64,000 bases of DNA from Glycocaulis sp. (GTDB taxonomy: Bacteria; Pseudomonadota; Alphaproteobacteria; Caulobacterales; Maricaulaceae), in the NCBI GenBank assembly GCA_022565665.1, contig JAIUMI010000001.1, forward strand, positions 372,001-436,000, written 5' to 3'. The notes beneath the pieces were generated by a model. It saw only the letters and a list, made by a program, of their open reading frames with translations. It was not told the DNA's origin and did no database searches. Each line of letters opens with the position of its first letter. The stretch's first letter is position 1. Both the position numbers and the translations under genes were made by a program. Below, piece after piece: positions 50,162 to 58,989 of this stretch.

Positions 50162-50228
50162 TCCCCGTCAAAGACAAGGGCCGGGGCGGATTCGTGCGTG
50201 ACCGGCTGTGACACAAGGGGAGGCGCGC

Positions 50229-51551
50229 ATGAAGCGCATACTGATCGGCCTGGTGGCCGTGATCATCTTCGCAGGTCTGGCGTTTGGCGGCTGGTATTAC
50301 CGGCCCTGGTCGCCCTACTCACCCGCCAATGTGCGGGCGCTGGATGATCCCGAGCAGTATGTCACCACCTTCCAGCGTATGGACGAAATCCTGCCGAATG
50401 CGGTGATTTCCGCCACCAATGGCGCGCCCCTGCCGCGCAATCTCCAGCCGCTGGAGGTTACCTATGAGTGGGAGGGCGAGATCCGCTCTCTTGACGATTA
50501 TCTCGATGCCGCCCGCGTCACCGGCCTTACCGTGCTGCGCGATGGCGAAGTGATCCACCAGCGCTTCTTCCATGGGGCCGATGAGGCGACGCGCTTCACC
50601 TCCTGGTCGGTGGGCAAGAGCTTCGTGGCGAGCCTCATCGCCATGGCGCTGGATGACGGACTCATTGAAAGCCTGGACGATCCGGCAGAGCGCTATGCGC
50701 CGGAATATGCGGGCACCTATTACGGCTCCGTCAGCTTGCGTAATCTGCTGATGATGTCAGCCGGAATCGACTTTAATGAGGAATACTCGCCCGACCGGCC
50801 GTCTGACGTGCGCCCCTTCTTCTTCAATGCCTTCATTCTGGGGCGCAGCCCGGACACGCTGGCGCGCGCCTTCGGGGCCAATGACAAGGTGCCCGGCGAG
50901 CATTTCCATTATGCCTCCACCAATACGCAGGTGCTCTCTGCCGTCGCCAGCAATGTGTTTGCCGGCACGCTGGCAGAAGTGGTTGCAGACCGCATCTGGA
51001 CCCCGCTTGGCATGAATTCCGACGCGACATGGCTACAGCACGTGCCGGGCAATCGCGGCGTGGCAGTGGGCTATTGCTGCCTGCAGGCGACGAGCGAGGA
51101 CTATGCCCGTTTCGGCCAGCTCTATCTGCAGGACGGGGTGTGGAACGGCACCCGGCTTTTGCCCGAAGGCTGGGTGCGCGAAGCCACCCGGCCTGTCTCA
51201 CCGCACCACGAGGCGGGCGCGACCCCTGCTTATGGCCCGCGCGGCTATGGCCTGCATTTCTGGATCCCGGAAAACCATGATGGCGAGTATTTCTTCGCGG
51301 GCGTCTACGGCCAGTATATCTGGGTGGATGAACGGCGCGGCGTGGTAATCGCGCAAAATGCCGGCGACCCTGCCTGGGGACGGCTCGGCACCGAGGCCTT
51401 TGCCGTCTTCCGCGCCATTGCCGAAACGGTCTCCCCGCTCGCTGTGGAGCCCGAGCCGGTCGAGGAAGCGCAAGACGAGCCGGTCCTCGATGCGCCGCTG
51501 GGCGTGGAAGAAGAGCCTCTGGACGAGGCCTCCGAAGAGGACAGCGAGTAA
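50229..51551 (+). CDS. Serine hydrolase, class C beta-lactamase fold, membrane-anchored
   Basis: Protein of 440 residues. An N-terminal anchor helix (about 3-20) leads to a penicillin-binding/class C fold. The nucleophile motif S-x-x-K is Ser127-Val-Gly-Lys130 (TSWSVGKSFVAS), and the Tyr motif is in HYASTNTQVL. It resembles 6-aminohexanoate-dimer hydrolases and esterases more than true beta-lactamases. The C-terminus is a strongly acidic Glu/Pro tail of about 40 residues. Start ATG 50229 has GGGGAGG ahead. Its TAA overlaps the ATG of the GMC oxidoreductase. Confidence 0.87.
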   Translation: MKRILIGLVAVIIFAGLAFGGWYYRPWSPYSPANVRALDDPEQYVTTFQRMDEILPNAVISATNGAPLPRNLQPLEVTYEWEGEIRSLDDYLDAARVTGLTVLRDGEVIHQRFFHGADEATRFTSWSVGKSFVASLIAMALDDGLIESLDDPAERYAPEYAGTYYGSVSLRNLLMMSAGIDFNEEYSPDRPSDVRPFFFNAFILGRSPDTLARAFGANDKVPGEHFHYASTNTQVLSAVASNVFAGTLAEVVADRIWTPLGMNSDATWLQHVPGNRGVAVGYCCLQATSEDYARFGQLYLQDGVWNGTRLLPEGWVREATRPVSPHHEAGATPAYGPRGYGLHFWIPENHDGEYFFAGVYGQYIWVDERRGVVIAQNAGDPAWGRLGTEAFAVFRAIAETVSPLAVEPEPVEEAQDEPVLDAPLGVEEEPLDEASEEDSE

Positions 51552-53152
51552 TGTCAGCTGCGTCCGAGTTCGATTATGTGATCGCGGGCGCGGGCAGCGC
51601 AGGTTCGGTGCTGGCCAGCCGCCTGTCTGAAGACCCGTCGGCGACCGTCTGCGTGATCGAGGCAGGCGGCTCGGACAAGAAGGCGATCATCCAGACGCCC
51701 ATGCTCCTGCAGTTCGCGATCACCGAGCCGTCCATCAACTGGGACTACTGGACCGAGCCGCAGAAACATCTGGAGAACCGCAAGCTCTACTGGCCGCGCG
51801 GCAAGACGCTCGGCGGTTCCTCCTCCATCAACGCCATGCACTATATGCGCGGCGCGTGGGAGAATTACGACGAGTGGGAGACCACCTATGGCGCAAAGGG
51901 CTGGGGCCGCAAGGCAGCACTCGAAGCCTTCAAGCGGGTGGAGAATAACGAGAACCATGGCGAGCCCTGGCACGGCAAGGGCGGGCCACTCAACGTCAAA
52001 TCCATCTCGCCGCTCAATCCGCTGACCGAGCTCTATTACGAGGCCTGCCGCCGTCGCCAGATCCCCTGGAATGATGATTTCAACGGTGAAAGGCAGGAAG
52101 GCTTTGGTGTCTATCAGGTGACCCAGAAAGACGGCAAGCGCTGCTCGGCGGCAGATGCTTTCCTCAAGCCCGCCATGACGCGGCCGAACCTCACAGTCAT
52201 CACCGGGGCGCTCGCCCGCAAGGTGATCATCGAGGAGGGCCGCGCAACCGGCATCGAGATCGAGGTGGAGGGCGAAGCGCGCACCCTGACCGCCCGCAAG
52301 GAAGTGATCCTGTGTGGCGGCGCGATCAATTCGCCGCACTTGCTGATGCTGTCCGGCATTGGCCCGGCAGATCATTTGCGCGAGCACGGCATTTCGGTGG
52401 AAGCCGATTTGCCGGGTGTGGGCGCGAACATGCAGGACCATCTCGACATCATGGCCCGCGCCTCCACCCGGTCAGCCAGATCCATCGGCTATTCGCTGAA
52501 GAAATTCCCGGCGACCGCGCGCGACGTGCTGCAATGGGCGGTCACCGGCACGGGCAAGTTCACGATCAATCCGGTGCAGGGCTGCGGCTTTGTAAAATCC
52601 AGCCGGGCTAAGGATCTGCCCGACATCCAGCTGGTTTTCATCCCGGCGCGCGGCAGCCCTCACGGGCGCGAGACGATGACCGGGCACGGCATGATGATCC
52701 ATGCCTGCCACCTCTATCCGCAAAGCCGCGGCACGCTGCGACTGGCCAGCGCCAATCCGTCAGACCCCGTCCTCATCGATCCCAACTATATGGACCACGA
52801 TGAGGATGTGGAGGTGATGACCGATTGCCTGGAGATCGCCCGCGACATTCTCCTTAGCGATGCGTTTGACGGCGAGTTCAAGGAGCTGGAACTGCCCGCG
52901 AAAACGAACGGCACGCGCGCGGAGCTTCTCGATCATGTACGCGCCAACGCCGAAACGCTGTATCATCCCACGTCAACCTGCGCGATGGGAAGCGGCGAGC
53001 TGGCGGTTACCGACGCGCAGTGCCGGGTGCGCGGCGTGAAGGGCCTTCGCGTTGTCGACGCATCCGTGATGCCGCGCGTCGTGGGTGGCAACACCAATGC
53101 GCCGACCATGATGATCGCCACCCGTGCCGCCGACATGATCCTGTCCGCCTGA
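51551..53152 (+). CDS. GMC family oxidoreductase (FAD-dependent alcohol dehydrogenase)
   Basis: Flavoenzyme of 533 residues that oxidises primary alcohols (choline-, alkanol- or glucose-type). The FAD-binding FDYVIAGAGSAGSVLASRLS (residues 7-26) is followed by GMC signature 1 (YWPRGKTLGGSSSINAMHYM), signature 2 (GAINSPHLLMLSGIGP), and the C-terminal His region HPTSTCAMGSGE and GNTNAPTMMIATRAADMI. No signal peptide, so cytoplasmic. The aldehyde dehydrogenase gene follows after 14 bases, so the pair probably converts an alcohol to the acid. Substrate unknown. Confidence 0.93.
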   Translation: MSAASEFDYVIAGAGSAGSVLASRLSEDPSATVCVIEAGGSDKKAIIQTPMLLQFAITEPSINWDYWTEPQKHLENRKLYWPRGKTLGGSSSINAMHYMRGAWENYDEWETTYGAKGWGRKAALEAFKRVENNENHGEPWHGKGGPLNVKSISPLNPLTELYYEACRRRQIPWNDDFNGERQEGFGVYQVTQKDGKRCSAADAFLKPAMTRPNLTVITGALARKVIIEEGRATGIEIEVEGEARTLTARKEVILCGGAINSPHLLMLSGIGPADHLREHGISVEADLPGVGANMQDHLDIMARASTRSARSIGYSLKKFPATARDVLQWAVTGTGKFTINPVQGCGFVKSSRAKDLPDIQLVFIPARGSPHGRETMTGHGMMIHACHLYPQSRGTLRLASANPSDPVLIDPNYMDHDEDVEVMTDCLEIARDILLSDAFDGEFKELELPAKTNGTRAELLDHVRANAETLYHPTSTCAMGSGELAVTDAQCRVRGVKGLRVVDASVMPRVVGGNTNAPTMMIATRAADMILSA

Positions 53153-53166
53153 AAGGAACCACAGCC

Positions 53167-54582
53167 ATGAGCGATGTTGAAGCCCGCCAGATCGAGCGCA
53201 TGAAATCGGTCTTCGACGCGCAGAAGGCCGCCTTCAAGGCCGGCAAGGTCCGCTCCCTGTCCGAACGCGCGGCAGACATCGCCAAGATCGAGACGATGGC
53301 GAAGGAAAAGGCCGAGGCCTTCTGCGAGGCGGTCAGCGCCGACTATGGCCGCCGCTCAGCCGCCGAAACCCAGATCGCCGAGATCGGCTTCACCATCGCC
53401 ACTGCCAAGCACGCGCGCAAGCATCTCAAAAGCTGGGCGAAGGATCGCTCCGTCCCCGTGCCGATGACGCTGGCACCCGGCAAGGCCTATATCCGCCGCG
53501 AGCCCAAGGGCGTGGTGGGCATTGTCGCGCCGTGGAATTATCCGATCCAGCTCGCGCTCGCCCCGCTTGTGCCGGCGCTTGCCGCCGGATGCCGGGTGAT
53601 GATCAAGCCGTCCGAGTATACGCCGCGCGTCGCCGACATGCTCAAGGACACGCTGGGCGAGCTGTTCTCCGAAGATCATGTCGCGGTGATCACGGGCGGA
53701 CCTGCCGTGGGCCAGGCTTTCTGCGATCTGCCCTTTGACCACCTCTTCTATACCGGCTCCACCCATGTCGGCCGGATGGTGGCGCAGGCGGCAGCGAAGA
53801 ACCTCACGCCTGTCACGCTGGAGCTCGGCGGAAAATCGCCTACCGTCATCGCGCCCGATTTCGATGTGGAAGAGGCCGCCAAGACCATCGCCTGGGGCAA
53901 GTATTTCAACGCGGGACAGACCTGCGTCGCGCCGGACTATGTGCTGACCCCCAAGGGCAGCGAGAACCAGCTGGCCGATGCGGTCATTGCCAATGCGCAG
54001 AAATTCTGGCCCGATCCGGACAGCAATGGCGATTACACCGGCATCGTGTCGGAACGTCATTACAAGCGCATTGCCGACATGGTGGAAGAAGCCCGTGCAG
54101 GCGGCGCGGATATACGCCAGTCCGCAACGCCGACGGGCAGCAATCATCACGCCTACCCGCCCACGGTTGTGCTCAATCCGCCGGCAGACTCAAGGCTGAT
54201 GACCGAGGAGATTTTCGGACCCGTCCTGCCCGTACTCGGCCATGACGGGCTGGACGAGGCCGCGCGCTTCATCAATGAGCGTGACCGGCCGCTGGCCCTT
54301 TATGTCTATACAAAATCGAAGGCCACCGCGCGGGACTTCCTCGACAAGACCATGTCGGGCGGTGTTGGCGTCAACGTGCCGATGCTGCATCTTTCGGTCG
54401 AGGACCTGCCTTTTGGCGGCACGGGCGCTTCAGGCTATGGCGCCTATCATGGCGAGGATGGCTACCGCACATTCTGTCATGAGCGCAGCGTGTTTCATGC
54501 GCCCGTATGGCACCCGATCCGCCTGATGGCGCCGCCATACGGAAAGCTGTTCGAGTTTTTCAAAAAGCTGCAGGCGGGCTGA
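53167..54582 (+). CDS. Aldehyde dehydrogenase, coniferyl-aldehyde-dehydrogenase-like
   Basis: NAD(P)-dependent aldehyde dehydrogenase of 471 residues, the short class that includes coniferyl aldehyde dehydrogenases. Motifs present are APWNYPIQLALAPL (with the catalytic Asn), FYTGSTHVGRMV, the general base in LELGGKSPTVI and the nucleophile Cys in FNAGQTCVAPDY. The C-terminal LPFGGTGASGYGAYHG is typical, and the final hydrophobic segment may touch the membrane as in ALDH3 proteins. Start ATG 53167 follows AAAGGAACC. It works with the GMC enzyme upstream by context. Confidence 0.93.
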   Translation: MSDVEARQIERMKSVFDAQKAAFKAGKVRSLSERAADIAKIETMAKEKAEAFCEAVSADYGRRSAAETQIAEIGFTIATAKHARKHLKSWAKDRSVPVPMTLAPGKAYIRREPKGVVGIVAPWNYPIQLALAPLVPALAAGCRVMIKPSEYTPRVADMLKDTLGELFSEDHVAVITGGPAVGQAFCDLPFDHLFYTGSTHVGRMVAQAAAKNLTPVTLELGGKSPTVIAPDFDVEEAAKTIAWGKYFNAGQTCVAPDYVLTPKGSENQLADAVIANAQKFWPDPDSNGDYTGIVSERHYKRIADMVEEARAGGADIRQSATPTGSNHHAYPPTVVLNPPADSRLMTEEIFGPVLPVLGHDGLDEAARFINERDRPLALYVYTKSKATARDFLDKTMSGGVGVNVPMLHLSVEDLPFGGTGASGYGAYHGEDGYRTFCHERSVFHAPVWHPIRLMAPPYGKLFEFFKKLQAG

Positions 54583-54610
54583 TCCCGCCAGGCCAAGCGA
54601 GGGGGCTTAC

Positions 54611-56920
54611 ATGCTGAAATGGGTGTTGCGCGGCGGGCTCGGCCTTCTCGCGCTGACCGTGCTGGCTGCACTTGTGGTGGGCGCGTGGGCCGGATGGCGT
54701 TTTGCCGGCTCCCAGCCCCAGCTTGAAGGTGTGGTGGAAATCTCCGGCCTGTCCGCGCCCGCGCGCGTCGTGCGGGACCGTCATGGCGTGGCTCATATCT
54801 TCGGCGGAAGCGATGAGGACGTGTTCTTCGCGCTGGGCTACACCCATGCTTCGGAACGCTTTTTCCAGATGGACATGCTGCGCCGCAGCGCACAGGGACG
54901 CCTCTCCGAACTTTTCGGCGACGTGGCAATCCGTTCTGATGTGCGCGCGCGCACTTATGGCTTCCCGCAAGCCACCCGCCATATCGTCGCCAATCTGTCT
55001 TCAGAGGCGCGTATCGCCATCGAGGCCTATGTCTCGGGCGTCAACGCGCGGCTGGAGGCAGGTAATCCCGCGCCGGAATACCTGCTCCTGCGCACCCGGC
55101 CCGAACCGTGGACGCTGGCCGATTCCGCCGCCGTGGTGATCGTCATGGCCGATGATCTGGCGGCCGGGGAATGGGAAGACCGCGAGCGCGCCCGCGCCTC
55201 TCTTGTGCTGGATGACAGCCAGCTGGCGCAGTTTCTCACCGATTTCCCTGACTGGGCGCCCACCACGCTGAAGGATGAAGACCTGGCGGCCGTGTTTGGC
55301 GAGATCCGCTCCGAGATGCTGCCGCCCCCCGGCACCCAGCCAGACAATGAGCCTGGCTCGAATGCCTGGGTGGTTTCTGCCGACAGGACGGAGACCGGTG
55401 CGCCGCTGCTGGCCAATGACCCGCATCTGGGCCTGTCTGCACCCTCCATCTGGTATCTCGCCCGGCTGAATCTCTCTTTCGGGCCAGTGATCGGTGCCAA
55501 CCTGCCCGGAACGCCTTTCGTGACGCTGGGGCGCAATGCCCACGGCGCGTGGGGTTTTACCAATACCGGCTTTAAAGTGATCGATCTTGTCGAGCGTGAT
55601 CCGGAAGACGTGCAGATCACCAGCCGCACCGAAACGATCAATGTGCGCGGGCAGCGCAATCCGGTCGAGATCATTGTGCGCGAGACAGCCGAAGGCCCGG
55701 TGCTGGACAGCCAATGGTTCGACCTCACCGGCTTTGATGCGGAGGCGCTTGTCGTGCGGCGCTCCACGGTCTCCAGCCCGGACAACCGCCTGCCGGACGC
55801 GACGCTCGCGATCATGCGTTCAACCGGCTGGGACGATTTCGTGGAGGCCGGGCGCGGCTGGACCGCCCCGATGCAGAACATGCACTATGCAAGCGTTGAC
55901 GGCACGATCGGCTACACGACGGCGGGCCTTCTGCCCATTCGCGATGAGAACGGCGAGTGGACCGGCTTCATACCGTTTGAAGGGTTGCCGCGGGTCGCCA
56001 ATCCGGCTGGCGGCTCCATTGCATCGGGCAATAATCTGCCGGCCCGCATCACCAATCCGCACCCGCTTCCGGGACGCTATGCCGTGCACCGCGCAGTGCG
56101 CATTGAGGAAGTGCTGGATGCGCGCAGGCGCCATTCCATCGAGAGTTTTGCCGCCCTGCAGATGGATGTGACGAGCGCGCTCGCAAGGGCCATCCTGCCC
56201 GCATTGCTGGCCGCCGAACCGGAAAGCCAGCTGGGCATCGAGGCACTGGCACGGCTTGAGGGCTGGGACGGGTCACTGGACGCCGATGGCGCTGAGGGCC
56301 TCATCCTGTCCGCCTGGCTGCGTGTTCTGACCGATGCCATCTGGGCCGATGAGCTGGGCGAGCAGGCGCGCTATCTGCGAGGGCCCCGGCCCGTCTTCCT
56401 GCAGGAGGTACTGACCGGCGATGCTTCCAGCTGGTGCAATGATGTGACGACCCCGCAGATCGACACCTGCCCGGTTATCGCGGGCCTTGCGCTCGATACC
56501 GCCATGGACGAGCTGGCCCGTACCAATGGACGCGATATCACCCGCTGGCGCTGGGGCAATGCGGCCCGGGCCTATTTCTCCCATCCGCTCGATTCGGTGC
56601 CGCTGATCGGAGAGCTGTTCGAGGTGCGCGTGCCCGTCGGCGGAGACGGAACCACGGTGAATGTCGCCAATTTCAGCTATCGCAGCGAAGGCTTCGACGT
56701 GGTGCACGCCGCCTCGCTGCGCGCGATCTATGATCTCGCCGACCTCAACAATTCGCGCTTCATGCACGGGCCCGGCCAGTCCGGACACCCGCTTTCCCCG
56801 CATTACCGCGATCTTGCCGAATTGTGGTCACGCGGCGAATTTATCCAGATCCGCGATGACTGGACCTATTCCGGCCCGCCGCAGGGCAGCCGTACGCTCA
56901 TTTTGAGACCCGCCAACTGA
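54611..56920 (+). CDS. Penicillin acylase family protein (Ntn hydrolase)
   Basis: Protein of 769 residues with an N-terminal membrane/signal helix (about 8-30). The alpha-chain part has VVRDRHGVAHIFGGSDEDVFFALGY split over the usual strands. The autoprocessing site is Gly249-Ser250 in EPGSNAWVV, so Ser250 becomes the N-terminal nucleophile of the beta chain. LLANDPHLGLSAPSIWY and LGRNAHGAWGFTNTG follow. Natural substrates may be N-acyl amino acids, acyl-homoserine lactones or peptides; penicillin need not be one. Located in the envelope. It lies 28 bases after the aldehyde dehydrogenase gene and 2 bases before the next. Confidence 0.92.
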   Translation: MLKWVLRGGLGLLALTVLAALVVGAWAGWRFAGSQPQLEGVVEISGLSAPARVVRDRHGVAHIFGGSDEDVFFALGYTHASERFFQMDMLRRSAQGRLSELFGDVAIRSDVRARTYGFPQATRHIVANLSSEARIAIEAYVSGVNARLEAGNPAPEYLLLRTRPEPWTLADSAAVVIVMADDLAAGEWEDRERARASLVLDDSQLAQFLTDFPDWAPTTLKDEDLAAVFGEIRSEMLPPPGTQPDNEPGSNAWVVSADRTETGAPLLANDPHLGLSAPSIWYLARLNLSFGPVIGANLPGTPFVTLGRNAHGAWGFTNTGFKVIDLVERDPEDVQITSRTETINVRGQRNPVEIIVRETAEGPVLDSQWFDLTGFDAEALVVRRSTVSSPDNRLPDATLAIMRSTGWDDFVEAGRGWTAPMQNMHYASVDGTIGYTTAGLLPIRDENGEWTGFIPFEGLPRVANPAGGSIASGNNLPARITNPHPLPGRYAVHRAVRIEEVLDARRRHSIESFAALQMDVTSALARAILPALLAAEPESQLGIEALARLEGWDGSLDADGAEGLILSAWLRVLTDAIWADELGEQARYLRGPRPVFLQEVLTGDASSWCNDVTTPQIDTCPVIAGLALDTAMDELARTNGRDITRWRWGNAARAYFSHPLDSVPLIGELFEVRVPVGGDGTTVNVANFSYRSEGFDVVHAASLRAIYDLADLNNSRFMHGPGQSGHPLSPHYRDLAELWSRGEFIQIRDDWTYSGPPQGSRTLILRPAN

Positions 56921-56922
56921 CC

Positions 56923-57651
56923 GTGAAGCACGAAGACCGCCATATCGAGCTGGAAGGCCGTCAGGTCGCCTACCGTCTGAAGCGCTCCTCAAGGCGCACT
57001 ATCGGGCTGAAAATCGATTCTGACGGGCTGACCATCACGCTGCCGCGCCTTGCCCCTGCGCGCGAGGCAGAGCGGGTTATGCGCGACCGGGCGGACTGGA
57101 TATTGCCGCGCCTCGACAGGCATGCCGCCAGACGCCGCCCGGCCCTGACCGGCGCGGATGGCGGGCAGGTCGGCTATCTGGGAGAGCGCTTGCGCCTCAC
57201 CGTGATCCCTCATGCCAGACCCCGCACGGCGGTCAGCGTGGAGGGCGGTGCATTGATCGTGCGTGTCGATGAGCGCCTGTCGGGAGAGCTTCGCGATGCC
57301 ACGGTCCTGCGGGCCGTGAAGCGCTGGCGCAAAGAGCAGGCGGCAAAGCTGATGACCCCGCGCATCGCGTATCATGCGGAAGCGCTGGGGCAGCCCGTCC
57401 CGCCGGTGAAGGTGCGTGAGCAGGCCTCACGCTGGGGCAGCTGCGCTTCTGACGGCACGATCCGCATGAATGCGCGCCTGATCGCCTTCGATCCTGATCT
57501 GATCGATTATGTCTGCGCGCACGAGGCCTGCCATCTCATCGAGATGAACCATTCGCAGCGCTTCTATGCGCTCATGGATCAGATACTGCCCCGCCACAAG
57601 GCCCTGCGCCGGACATTGCGCGACGCGGTGATGCCGGGGGATGACTACTGA
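56923..57651 (+). CDS. YgjP/DUF45-type metal-dependent hydrolase (M48-like)
   Basis: Cytoplasmic zinc metalloprotease-like protein of 242 residues. The N-terminal beta domain (HIELEGRQVAYRLKRSSRRT, ITLPRLAPAREAERVM) matches the YgjP/WLM-related family. Zinc site HEACHLIEMNHSQRF contains H-E-x-x-H with a third His downstream. RWGSCASDGTIRMNARL is also a family hallmark. Start is GTG 56923, 2 bases after the acylase stop. The protein is likely housekeeping, and its substrate is not known. Confidence 0.9.
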   Translation: MKHEDRHIELEGRQVAYRLKRSSRRTIGLKIDSDGLTITLPRLAPAREAERVMRDRADWILPRLDRHAARRRPALTGADGGQVGYLGERLRLTVIPHARPRTAVSVEGGALIVRVDERLSGELRDATVLRAVKRWRKEQAAKLMTPRIAYHAEALGQPVPPVKVREQASRWGSCASDGTIRMNARLIAFDPDLIDYVCAHEACHLIEMNHSQRFYALMDQILPRHKALRRTLRDAVMPGDDY

Positions 57652-57696
57652 CGCACGCGCGTTTGTGACGCCGCACACATCTGCATGAGGACACGA

Positions 57697-57727
57697 AAAA
57701 CGCCGCACCGGGAGCCGGTGCGGCGTT
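57697..57727 (-). terminator. Rho-independent terminator of rpsU
   Basis: Stem CGCCGCACCG/CGGTGCGGCG with a 4-base loop (GGAG on the plus strand), followed on the minus strand by TTTTT. It is about 29 bases past the minus-strand stop of rpsU. On the plus strand the tail is GTTTG, so it may also weakly end the plus-strand operon. Confidence 0.9.
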
Positions 57728-57755
57728 TGAACCTGTAAGCGGCGGTCTTTGAAGC

Positions 57756-57992
57756 CTAGCGGCGGCCGGGAGCAGCCGTGCGCGGCAGAAGACCTTCACG
57801 CTGGGCGCGCTTGCGGGCCAGCTTGCGCGCGCGGCGGATCGCCTCCGCCTTCTGGCGGGCGCGCTTCTCGGAGGGCTTCTCATAGTGGTTGCGGCGCTTC
57901 ATCTCGCGGAAAGTGCCTTCCCGCTGCATCTTCTTTTTTAATGCCTTGAGCGCTTGCTCGACATTGTTATCGCGCACGACGATCTGTACTAT
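57756..57992 (-). CDS. rpsU: 30S ribosomal protein S21, apparent ATA start codon
   Basis: Small-subunit protein S21. The sequence [20 protein letters not shown] through [16 protein letters not shown] is standard, with a long basic C-terminal tail. Alphaproteobacterial S21 usually begins Met-Val-Gln-Ile-x-Val-Arg-Asp. Here the same codons occur (GTA CAG ATC GTC GTG CGC GAT), but the position of the initiator Met is ATA at 57992-57990. GGGAG sits 8 bases before that ATA. The only usual alternative is GTG 57977, which has no ribosome site and would drop five conserved residues. I therefore place the start at ATA, giving 78 residues. A terminator follows the gene. Confidence 0.75.
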   Translation of the reverse strand: MVQIVVRDNNVEQALKALKKKMQREGTFREMKRRNHYEKPSEKRARQKAEAIRRARKLARKRAQREGLLPRTAAPGRR

Positions 57993-58202
57993 GGTCTACT
58001 CTCCCAGGTCCTGCCGCGGGCCTCCGTTACCGGTCAGCCCATATTCAACACGAAACACGCCATCGGCCGCTTCAGCGCCGCCAGATAGCGGAAAACTTGA
58101 TAACGAGGCGCGGGTGTTACCAGAGCAAGGCGCGCCTGTCCATAGCCGTGGTGGCAGCTTGCCGCAATGACGCGCAGCGCAATTGGCGCTAGATTGCACC
58201 TC

Positions 58203-58865
58203 ATGAGCGAAACCCGCACCAACCGGCCCCGTGCCGATACCGCCCGCGCCGCCCTGCTTGAGGCCGCGCTTGCCGACGCGCCCTTTGAAGGCTGGAGCGA
58301 TGCCCTGCTGGCCAAAGCCGCCAGCAAGGCGGGCCTGAGCACGGGCGAGGTGAAGCTCTACTGCCCCGGCGGCGTCATCGATCTCATCATCTTCTGGTGG
58401 AAACAGATGGACGAGGCGGCCCGCGAGGCGATCCTGTCCGGCGAGGTGCCGGGCAAGATCCGTGAACGCATCACCCGCGCCGTGCTGCTCCGCCTTGAGG
58501 CGGGTGCCGGCCATGAAGAAGCACTCTCGCGGGCTCGCGCCCGGCTATTGCTGCCTGACGGCATTGCTGATGGCGCGCAGCTCGCGTTTGAAACCTCCGA
58601 CATGATCTGGCGGGCGATCGGCGACACCTCCACCGATTTCAACTGGTATTCCAAGCGCGCGATCCTGACCGGCGTGTGGACGTCCACACTGGCGATCTGG
58701 CTGGGCGAAGCCGATCCGGCGAAACCCGAAACCCGCGCCTTCCTCGACCGGCGCATCGCAAATGTGATGGAGTTCGAGAAGGTGAAGGCCAGGGCCAACA
58801 GCCTGCTGGCCACCCTGCCCGATTTTGCCGGCATGGCCGGGCGCGCACGCTACGGGGCGCGGTAG
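58203..58865 (+). CDS. COQ9 family ubiquinone biosynthesis protein
   Basis: Protein of 220 residues. The C-terminal COQ9 domain is plain: WRAIGDTSTDFNWYSKRAIL and TGVWTSTLAIWLGEADP. The N-terminus (ALLEAALADAPFEGWSDALLAKAASKAGLS) has the TetR-like helix-turn-helix shape that COQ9 proteins share. COQ9 binds isoprene lipids and presents the quinone intermediate to the COQ7 hydroxylase at the inner membrane. Start ATG 58203 is preferred; the frame is open from 58167. It is divergent from rpsU across a 210-base gap. Confidence 0.92.
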   Translation: MSETRTNRPRADTARAALLEAALADAPFEGWSDALLAKAASKAGLSTGEVKLYCPGGVIDLIIFWWKQMDEAAREAILSGEVPGKIRERITRAVLLRLEAGAGHEEALSRARARLLLPDGIADGAQLAFETSDMIWRAIGDTSTDFNWYSKRAILTGVWTSTLAIWLGEADPAKPETRAFLDRRIANVMEFEKVKARANSLLATLPDFAGMAGRARYGAR

Positions 58866-58879
58866 GTTCAAGCTCTCGT

Positions 58880-58965
58880 CCTTCGAGATCCCAGGCGCGT
58901 AGCGCCGCAAGCGCGAACGCGCGCCCGCGACTTTTCGCGGAACATCGCAACGCGGATGCGTTGCG
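58880..58965 (-). repeat. Dispersed repeat, copy 2 (partner at 8424-8496)
   Basis: Intergenic element between the COQ9 and rsmI genes. Read on the minus strand it gives GCATCCGCGTTGCGATGTTCC, GCGGGCGCGCGTTCGCGCTT, GCGGCGCTACGCGCC: the same blocks in the same order as 8424-8496 on the plus strand. Short inner dyads (TCGCG..CGCGA; GGCGCG/CGCGCC-like) are present. Non-coding in all frames by composition and context. Confidence 0.6.
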
Positions 58966-58989
58966 GAACTGAAGACTGAGCGCGCTAAC

